From contig CM074195.1 in the NCBI GenBank assembly GCA_037179385.1, forward strand, positions 12,809,887 through 12,873,886: a DNA stretch of 64,000 nucleotides, in the 5' to 3' direction. Source of the stretch: Holothuria scabra (taxonomy: Eukaryota > Echinodermata > Holothuroidea > Aspidochirotida > Holothuriidae). How positions within the stretch are numbered: position 1 is the first letter of the stretch; each line of letters opens with the position of its first letter. The position numbers and the translations under genes are program-made. A model generated the notes under the pieces. That model ran no database searches, had not been told where the DNA came from, and saw nothing but the letters and a program-made list of their open reading frames with translations. Shown here piece after piece: positions 56,134-64,000 of this stretch.

Positions 56134-57172
56134 CTATTGTTGGAAACCAAAAACACCCTTTTTTAAATTCTTGAATTTCGACGGAGAATGTGAATTACAA
56201 AATCCCGCCCTGCTTCACAAGAATTCCAAGATATAAGTTTAAGAGAACAAAACGAACTTCCAAACCAAAGGATAAACGAATGACCGTTATTTGTGAGGAC
56301 TACATGGCGTGGTTGAACAACTGTTGCTATGACTGCGTGCGACATTTATTAACAGTGGTTTTGTCTTGTCTCTGTTCAAACGGCTGTTACGAATCCTGTT
56401 TATATGTATTTTATCATAAAAGTCATGCTGTGTTCTAAAGTAACTAAAACTGTCAAAGGTGACGAAAATTTGACCAAGGTTAACGTCGAAGGAAGATGTA
56501 GCTTCCGGAGTTAGGTTTCTTACTAGTTTGGTTTTTAAACTTCTGTAAGGATTAAATAACTAAGTCACTTGGCAATGAGATTGATTTTAATAATGCTGAA
56601 GTACTTAAAGAGGCAGCTTTACAGTTAACTAAAATAGAAGAGATGAAAGGAAAATAAAAATAACGTCATCTATGAATCAAAACTATTTTAAACAAAACTA
56701 TTTTAATATTTTATAAGAGCGGGTCACACTTACAACGATATTGGATCGGATTGAGGTTCAATTGTTGTGAGGCTAAAGCCGCTGTCACAATACGATGATT
56801 TCGGATCCGATTCGATTATTGTGAGTTTTTGAAAAAAAAAAATGTTCTCAATCGCTAGTTGGAAAGAGGCAAAAAGTTGCCAACCTGTGTAAATATGCGA
56901 GTTTTGAAGCAGAACTATGATTGAAAAATGTATGCTAATTATTCCGTGACGTCAAATCGGTAGACGGATTTTGTCGGGCTATAAACAATTAATGTCGTTG
57001 TGTCACAAAAAGTCAGTTGGCATTTTATTTTCAAGACATCAGGTATAAATCATGTATTTACACCTGTTGGCAAATTTTTGGCTCTTTCAGACTTAGATGG
57101 GAAACGATTTTACCAAAAAAAAAAAAAAAAAAAAAAAAAAACAAAACGATGATGTCTTGATAAGGGTGAGTT
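56134..57172. other. Presumed 5' flank of the adhesion GPCR gene
   Basis: No coding signal and no confident TATA box. The frame 56190-56438 (82 codons, Cys-rich) has no known motif and is not called. Confidence 0.35.
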
Positions 57173-57482
57173 TAAAGGGACAATCCTCTCACCCCAAACT
57201 ACAGTTTTGGTAGCTAGGGGTGTACCGAAATTCTCGATGGGCTCAGCTCTTTGATTGACAGCTAATTCAAACAATGCAGAGTACCACAGCTTATATTACA
57301 CAGCATGAAATGTACTGAGAGTGTTCTGATTTTATACATTGAGTTTCTCCTATACTCACCTTAAAGCAATAAACTGAGATTGTATCTGGATGTGGATGAA
57401 TTTCAGACAATTGTGGGAGGGGCTCCAGTAAGAAGGTTAGGAGAATTGGTACTGTTTGGGGTGAGAGAACTGGGCCTTTAAG
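57173..57482 (-). mobile_element. MITE family A copy
   Basis: TTTAAAGGGACAATCCTCTC at the left and TTTGGGGTGAGAGAACTGGG at the right, the best-preserved minus-orientation copy. A run of about 26 A lies just before it at 57115-57142. Confidence 0.8.
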
Positions 57483-57934
57483 ACGAAAGAGGGAGGAGGT
57501 TGGAGAAATGAAACTGTATTGGAGGTGGATACCTGCCTTCAAATTGTTAAACGTAAATTTGTGTCAGGACTATTCTTTTATTCATGAAGGGCACCACGGC
57601 TGTAACCAACTTCGTTCCTTCCGTTCCCCTGATGTATAAAATCGAGGTTAGTATTAAATATTTCCAGCATCCCACCATCTGACGGTTCATAGAAGGGTCC
57701 CATGGCTCGTTGACCACTATTACAACAATAGTTGAATTTTCTCTAGCGAAGGTACGGTATCAGAATAATAAAAGGACGTCAAACAGTTCATGTCGGTGAT
57801 ATTATCCACTAGGCAGTTAGGTTTTTATTTGTCCTCTGAAAAATTTCCATATGTATCCTTACACTGTTAGAGGCGTAATAAAGGGCGGACAAGTCTCACA
57901 CCTGATGCATTAGACTTGACAGCCCTGGGTATAC

Positions 57935-58075
57935 CCCTTTTGCATATGATGTCACTGAGTGGAAAGTACGTCCTTCCTTGGGGGCAAAACAAACCAGCAC
58001 AGACAAATGCAGACAGCTTATTTTTCAACCAGTCAAATATGCCCTTACTCTGATCCACCTGCAGGGCGAATTGTT
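57935..58075 (-). repeat. Dispersed repeat (inverted copy of 3530-3700)
   Basis: GAAAGTACGTCC, TTGGGGGCAAAACAAACC and GACAAATGCAGACAGCT mirror the copy at 3530-3700. Confidence 0.55.
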
Positions 58076-58664
58076 ATGCGTGCGGCCAAGTGTTCTATTG
58101 TTTTCCCCTCAAGTATGACGTCAGTGTGTCGTCAATGCACAGGGTCTGTAGAGGCCCTGCGCCGACGTCACTTGGTTGGGCGTCTTTCTGTTTTGCCATC
58201 CAGGTGTCCATTGTCCGGTAACCCAGATTTAACCGCGCTGACGTCACGTGCATGACCTCCGTATGAAATGGAGGTCTGAGACGCCAGCTTCACCTATCTG
58301 TACCCCCACACCAAACCTGTCCATGTAAGACTGAAGATGTCAAATTAAGCCTTCTTTTTCTTGTATGCTTACGCTTATGCTTGCGACAAATACCAAAGAC
58401 GGTCTTCTTTGTGACGTCTGTAGTCGTTATTATGAGAGGAGTAGAATTTCTTTTTGACGTTATATGCAGAGGGTAGCAACCTCCATGTCTGAGGGCAAGC
58501 CTATAGACCTGTACGTACGAACCGGGGTTACCCTATGACACGGCTGAAATAATTCACGTGAAAAGCTTCTCAGATGTCACACTTGAGAACTAGTCATTAC
58601 AGTGAGTCGACCTTCTCAATAATTGTATTATGAACACGTCCATCTTCATCCCTTCATTTTTTTA

Positions 58665-61600
58665 AAGTGCACCTCATGCCATTGTCAAAAATTCAAAAAT
58701 AAATATAAAAAATAAATATTAAACAGCATGAAAAATGAATTCTAACATTTTCATAGGACATTCTTGAGCCGAGGTATATAGAATGTTGAAGTTTATTCAC
58801 TCAAATTAAAATGGTACATTGCACAATAATTTGTGATGTCATTGTTGTACTACTAAAATTACATTGTTTGTTTTTCTGAAAGGTATTACTGCACCTTGTA
58901 CCGAGGTGTAATAGCACTCCTTTTTTCTTGTAGGGTGATGTAATTTATTACGCCCGTTCTAAGCAACATGCTACGCAAGCAGGCAAGAAATGTTCAAAGT
59001 CAAAAAACATATTTAATTTTAAAGGGAAACAAAGCAGATAATTTGAATTCTCCAGGAAAGTAAAAAAATTATTGCACAATGGAATAAAGTTTGGTTTGAG
59101 TGAATAAATTTTAACATTTATATCCGTCTCAGGAATGCCCTATGAACAGGAGCGTAGCCAGGATTTTCTTGTGGGGCGGGGGGGGGGGGCAAAGTCGACT
59201 CATCGTCCCCAATCTTGACCGACAGGACTATCTAAGCGGAGCGCCACAATCGGTTGGCGCGAAGCGTACGAGAAAATTTTTGGTTTTAGAAACCCCTCAG
59301 ATGGCAGGAAACGGCACTTCCCGCATGTTCCCAGCCTGGAAGTATGGATTTCATTTCTGATTTTTCTCAATTAATGCAAAAAAAAAAAAATTCAATCTAT
59401 GAAAAATGTTAATACATGTTTCTAAGCGATGCTCTACCATCGATTGGCGCGGAGCGTACCAGGAAATTTTTGGCTTTACAAACCCCTCAGATGGCCGGAA
59501 ACGGCACTTCCCGAGTGTTCTAAGCAAGAATATGTTCAGCCCAACTTCGAAATTCTCCCCGCTTCTTAATTGAAGCACTTGACAAATATTGAGGGGCTGA
59601 ACATACCTTTAGCCCAAACTTTTTCATTTTTCATCGCCGCCACTGGGGTGTGGCATTTTCTTGAGGGAGCGAAGCGCCCAAGTGAGGAGCCGAGCGACCG
59701 AACGGGGAGAGGGTGTGGTTCTCCCCCTCCCGCCCCAAGGAGATTTTGCAATTTTACATCAAAATTGAGCGATCTGGTGAACACCTAAGTTGGAATTTTT
59801 GGACATTTTCAATCTTGTATCAATGTTTTCCTTATTCCCTCGAGAGTTAGCAGGGTTAGTATGTGATTGTAAGAGGGTTATTCGGTACGAGTCAATGGGG
59901 TCCTAGGGAATTGTGTCGCACTGGAACAAAACAGCTACTAAAAAGACATAAGGCTTACATTTAGTTGGCTAAACCAGCGGAATTGAAATTTTGCCCTGAA
60001 AAACGCCAAAACTCCATTTGAATAAAAAAAAAATAAAAAATAAAAAAATTAGGTATGGGCGGGACTAAGTGCCAACCCCCTGACCACGGGCCTGTCTCCC
60101 TGGGTGTCACCTTCCCCTTTTGGAATGTTTTGCTGTCTCGAAGATCTTAGATGCAATATGGTGCTATATTTTGTTCTTTTTATACTAGATTCCAGTGTTA
60201 TCCAAAGGGGGTTTTAGAGGACCGACACGTCCTCCTAGTGAAATTGACCGCTCCTCCAAAATAGTTGCCGCTCTCCAAAAAATGCAGCTTCCATTTCCAG
60301 TTCATTGCTTTATTACACATATACAAGTTATAACTGGAAAAATGTGACTTCCATCCAGGCTTGGCGCCAGGATTTGCCTGACGAAGGGCCACTCTCCGAA
60401 CGGGGGAGGGGCAGGGTCGGTAGCGACCCAAGCCCCGACAGCCAGGATGCCGTCGATGAGTTGGTGAGGGAGGTTTGAAGAAAACCTGTGCACTATATCT
60501 GCCATTGCGAGCCATATACGACATCAAATTTGTATATGCTGGAGGAAGATATTCCCGCACTGATTTAACCGTGGAAAAGGGGGCAAAAATTTTGGGGGTT
60601 AGTACACTAACAAGAATCTGTACTTATTTAAATCTTATATAGGTCAATAAATTGTCCCGGCATTTGGGCCCTATAGGACACAAATTATATTGTACTTTCT
60701 TCTTCGAGTCCGTACCGCACGACTGACACAAGAGATAATTAACTAAGTTTAGCGAAAATATGATATTCCCGACAAGGACATTAATCCATTTATTCTACTT
60801 ATTAATTTACATGAAAAGATGGGAAGGGTTTGTGCTTTATTAGCTCTAGGTAACGGAACTGAGGAAGAGTGTGCAAAGCGTACGGAACATTTTGGGTTTT
60901 ATCGCAGAAATAACTCTTGTGAAAGCCAAAATAACTAAACCGACCATGAGAAGGCGACAGATTATCCCCGACAGGGGGCGGGCAATGCCAGCGACCACAA
61001 GTTCCGACAGCCCCTATGTCGAGGGGGGGGGGGGGGTATGAAGGAGCCTAACTGTCCCATATCATTGCAGCCTTGGGCACATTTTGCACAATGTTACTTA
61101 ATATTTTAAAAGCCGAGTTAATGTTCTTTTGAGTCTGAATCGTGAAATTGCAAAGTGCGCAAAGCGCGCGAAATTTTTTGGTGGGCTTACAAAAATAACA
61201 TAGCCTATGTAATCATTAAGAACAAAAAGGAAAAAAACAGAAACTGTAGTTGTTGTAGACCGTATCGGGGATAACATACATTGTGTCGAAACCACCTGGA
61301 ATACCCGATAAAATAGCCAAACTATGCTCCGTGAGTGGCTTACCATCTGACCTATCGCATGACACACACAAGAGAACAGCAACTAGGCTTTGTGATATGC
61401 ATAAAATTTACGACCTCTGCATAACCTGTGTACTCTGCCTACCAGTTACTTGGTAAGGTTGAGAGGACTTACACTCTCTAGATATGTGGGATGGAAGTAT
61501 TGAAAAAACTGGAGTGAATCTACGGCGCGCGTAGCGCGCCGAAAATTTGGGGTTCTTATTAGGGAAATTGTCCCTTGAGAGCAAAAAATAGGTAAACCAG

Positions 61601-61940
61601 CGGGGAGACTAGTGGCCGTCGGGGACTGCATACTTTATCGTAACGACTAAGAGCCCCCCCCCCCGAAAAACTGTAAAAAATGCCCCCAATTCTCTCCCTC
61701 CTCTTGCCGTATTTTTTTTTTTTTATTTTTTGGCTCCCCTTAATTTTTTCAACATCGCCCCTCGCGTCCCCAAATTTTCTGTGGGGCACTCTGCCCCCTG
61801 CCCCCCCCTGCTGGCTACGCTAGTGCCTATGAAGAGTTTAACTGTTAGAATTCGTTTTTCATTTTTCAAGTTGGCTGTTTAGCATCTATTTTTTAGTTTT
61901 TTTTTTTTTTTTTTTTTTAACTTGAGGTACACTTAATGCT
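58665..61940. mobile_element. Element B copy split by a 2.7-kb hAT-like insertion
   Basis: The left part 58665-59146 runs to GGAATGCCCTATGAA. The family continues at 61826 with CCTATGAAGAG.., TGTTAGAATTCGTTTTTC and ends ACTTGAGGTACACTTAA near 61936. Confidence 0.8.
59147..61825. mobile_element. hAT-like non-autonomous element, 2679 bp, perfect 8-bp TSD
   Basis: The ends CAGGAGCGTAGCCAG and CTGGCTACGCTAGTG are complementary at 12 of 15 positions. CCTATGAA flanks both sides (59139-59146 and 61826-61833). The interior carries inverted-orientation copies of the GTGCCGTTTCCGGCCATCTG block seen in the 15141 element, several GCGCGCGTAGCGCGCC-like palindromes and poly-G runs. No transposase frame. 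Confidence 0.82.
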
Positions 61941-62460
61941 TAAATGCCACTGTGGCAAATGTGTCCTTACTCTCCAACGATTGCTACAAACCACAACTGC
62001 ATATTCGGAGATTCATTCCAAGGGCATAGTTTGCTAACTTTCATAGTCGGTGTAACGGTATCGGCTAACAAAATGTGAACTCACATACCAAAGCCAGGGG
62101 GACAAATTTTCTACGATACAGTATACGGATGACAACTCTGGGTGGACAACAGTAGTAGAGAGGGTGCATGGGCACCCCTCCCCCCAGGGGCGGCCCCGCC
62201 CCGTTTTTTGGGACGTCTTTCGGGGGCGGCCTCGGAGGGTACCCGAGAAGGAGGGCGTCACTTGGAAAGCAACCTCCGTGCTACGTGTTGCTATAATTGC
62301 GCAATAATGCGATTGTGTTGCATGAGGTTATGAATTTCAGTTTTTTTTTTGTTGTTTTTTGTTTGTTTGTTTTTTGTTTTTACTTTTTCTTTTCATTATT
62401 TACTAAAGCGAACAGGTCTTAACATGTTGTAATATCGTCATCGTTTAGTATATAGGACTA
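61941..62460. other. Upstream region of the small membrane protein gene
   Basis: Includes a GC-rich block at 62160-62262 (GGGCGGCC-type words) and a T/G homopolymeric stretch at 62341-62395. No gene recognised; the GC block could be promoter-related or part of a repeat. Confidence 0.4.
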
Positions 62461-62470
62461 TATATAAAAA
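62461..62470 (+). promoter_or_regulatory. TATA-like box upstream of the small membrane protein gene
   Basis: TATATAAAAA. A start site about 30 nt downstream would put a short upstream ORF (62513-62566, 17 codons) and a second minimal one (ATG at 62595) in the leader before the main ATG at 62642. Confidence 0.4.
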
Positions 62471-62588
62471 GGTTTTGATCGGCTGTATTCGGCATTAGTC
62501 TATATAGTCACAATGGGGGGAAATAGGTTAAATCGCACGAGAACTTGGAAGGAATTTTGTAAATGACGAGTTAAACCCTCACCCTTCC

Positions 62589-62677
62589 CCTTACATGAAA
62601 ACCCTTTACCGTGTGGGAAATTAAATTGATCTTTCCCTTACATGAAAACCCTTTACCGTGTGGGAAATGAAATTGAT
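62589..62677 (+). repeat. 47-bp tandem duplication spanning the start codon
   Basis: CCTTACATGAAAACCCTTTA and its continuation occur twice with a period of 47 bp. The first copy has TAA where the second has GAA, so only the second opens the long frame. Confidence 0.85.
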
Positions 62678-63070
62678 GAGAGGTTCGAAACTTCGCTAAA
62701 TGATATAGCAAAGCATGTTACGTATTTGTCAGAAAATGAGCCCAACGATATCGCGAACAAGGAGAGGATAAACATACGATTGAAAAACTCGCACAGTCTG
62801 CTAGAGAATACGTTGAAGACCGTTGCACCCAGTGGATCGAACAACGGGGAGGTTGGGTAAGTATAATAAGACCATAAGTCTGCATTTATGAGGGGTGAAA
62901 AAATCTAACCGGTGTTTTAATCGATTCATGTATTATTTGGTTTTAACAGGATTACTTTTGTGAAACATTCACGAAAAAAATCACACAACAGCAGAGTAAC
63001 TGCGATCAAGATGATGGTGATAGCCTTGGTGATCCTGACTCTTACTTTCAAATGGATGCCCTTGCTTTGA
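62642..63070 (+). CDS. Small tail-anchored membrane protein, 2 exons, function unknown
   Basis: Exons 62642-62856 and 62950-63070 join at a GTAAGT donor and a TTTTAACAG acceptor in matching phase to give 111 aa. The N-terminal 70 residues are charged, cysteine-free and predicted helical (EIDERFETSLNDIAKHVTYL; INIRLKNSHSLLENTLKTV). A basic stretch KHSRKKSHNSR precedes a single hydrophobic helix, MMVIALVILTLTFKWMPLL, at the extreme C-terminus. The order charged helix, basic patch, terminal helix is that of tail-anchored proteins such as SNARE-like or organelle-contact proteins, but no family motif is recognised. A TATA-like box lies about 180 bp upstream and AATAAA follows 45 nt after the stop, which supports a complete gene. 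It could instead be the start of a longer type II protein if a donor inside exon 2 is used. Confidence 0.55.
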
Positions 63071-63114
63071 AAGACGAACAAGCATAGGTGAGGATGTATG
63101 GTATAAGAAGACCC

Positions 63115-63120
63115 AATAAA
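63115..63120 (+). promoter_or_regulatory. Polyadenylation signal of the small membrane protein gene
   Basis: AATAAA 45 nt after the TGA stop, followed at once by a second AATAAA-like run. Confidence 0.5.
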
Positions 63121-63409
63121 AATAAAAACCAGGACTTACTGTGCATGAGATGTTTAAAAGAAAAATGAAGCATATCCCGACAAGAAAAACCAGCAGGCTA
63201 GTTCCACAAGGATACACACACAAACAGGTGAAATATACACAAAATTGCTACGTTTCCAAAGATTTACAGAGTTGACTACATGGTACCTAGCTACACCCCA
63301 TTAACTAACACCTAAAATGGAACACATCATAATGAAGTCATGGAATCTAGATTGTTGACCAAATTGCAAACAATGCATCTTTGAAAGAATAATTCAAACT
63401 GTTATAATA

Positions 63410-63900
63410 TGGTTCAAGAGCAAAAACTCGTCCGATAAAGTCCTTCTGGACAGGAAAAATAAACGACTTTGGTTGAGAAGAGCCAAGCATCATCTAAAAG
63501 CAAAACAAATTGCTGGTATGAGGAGCAAACGTGGTCGATAAGGCCCTACTGGACAGGAAAAATGAGCGACTTTGGTTGAGAAGAGCAAAGATATCGTGTA
63601 AGAAGTGCGTCCCCGAAGGAAAACAGAATGGCAGTACAGGAAGCAAAAAGTGGTCGCTAAGGTCTTAGGACAGGAAAAATACGCGGCTGTGGATTAAAAG
63701 TTGAAAAAACTTAGATATAGTAAATCTGTGCATCCTCTAAAAGGAAAACTAAGCGCTGATATGAAGAACCAAAATTTTCGATAAAACCCTACTGGGCAGC
63801 AAAAATAAGCGCATTTTGAGAAAAGACAAAGATATCATTAATTAGTGCGCCCCTCGAAAGAACTGAAATATAGAAGAAACAAAAAAAAAAAAAAAAATTA
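63410..63900. repeat. Degenerate tandem array, about 110-125-bp unit, 4 or more copies
   Basis: Landmarks recur in order: GATAA(A/G)G, CCTACTGGACAGGAAAAAT, GACTTTGGTTGAGAAGAGC, a purine-rich AAAGATATC block, and a GAGGAGCAAA-type end. Copies begin near 63430, 63530, 63648 and 63775. The third and fourth are strongly diverged. A poly(A) run ends the array. Confidence 0.7.
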
Positions 63901-64000
63901 GACAGAAAAATTGACTGATAAGGGGAGAGGTGCGTGGAGGTTCAACTGTATAAAAAAGGCTACCCCACAATGTACGAGCATTCTGATTCAGATTCTGGCA

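Noticed and set aside
60198..60560. 120-codon minus-strand frame
   Set aside because: Lies wholly inside the 59147-61825 hAT-like element, Pro/Arg-rich from GC-rich repeat DNA, and not transposase-like.

Overview
The window is eukaryotic nuclear DNA from an intron-rich, AT-rich invertebrate animal. The two large genes and the dense landscape of tRNA-derived SINEs, hAT-type and piggyBac-type elements and foldback elements suit a marine deuterostome, most likely an echinoderm. That placement is an inference; nothing in the sequence fixes the species. I see no prokaryotic gene organisation, CRISPR array or rRNA.

Region 1 (1-9.1 kb) is intergenic and repeat-filled: a 357-bp MITE, SINE copies, the 3' end of a LINE, and a large foldback element at about 5.8-8.4 kb that carries two later insertions nested inside each other.

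Region 2 (9.14-28.8 kb, plus strand) is a complete eight-exon gene for a CHST15-like (GalNAc-4-sulfate 6-O-sulfotransferase type) Golgi enzyme of 524 aa. All splice phases match. It has a type II membrane anchor, an acidic stem and both PAPS-binding motifs. Its introns carry hAT, piggyBac-like, SINE and MITE insertions, including a three-level nest in the last intron.

Region 3 (32.3-56.1 kb, minus strand, convergent with region 2) is a complete twelve-exon adhesion GPCR of 1185 aa: signal peptide, two tandem copies of a Cys-patterned extracellular module that I do not recognise, a Ser/Thr-rich stalk with its own internal repeat, GAIN region, canonical GPS cleavage motif with tethered agonist, seven transmembrane helices and a cytoplasmic tail. 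The duplicated module is the most novel protein feature here. Many mobile elements lie in its introns, including three SINEs (two forming an inverted pair) and a LINE fragment interrupted by a 192-bp hAT MITE.

Region 4 (56.1-64 kb) is again repeat-rich, with a 2.7-kb hAT-like insertion splitting an older element. It ends with a small two-exon gene for a 111-aa tail-anchored membrane protein (62.6-63.1 kb) preceded by a TATA-like box and short upstream ORFs, and then a degenerate tandem array.

Functionally, the sulfotransferase would modify chondroitin/dermatan sulfate in the Golgi and the receptor would sit at the cell surface. Their adjacency is noted, but no shared pathway can be shown from sequence.
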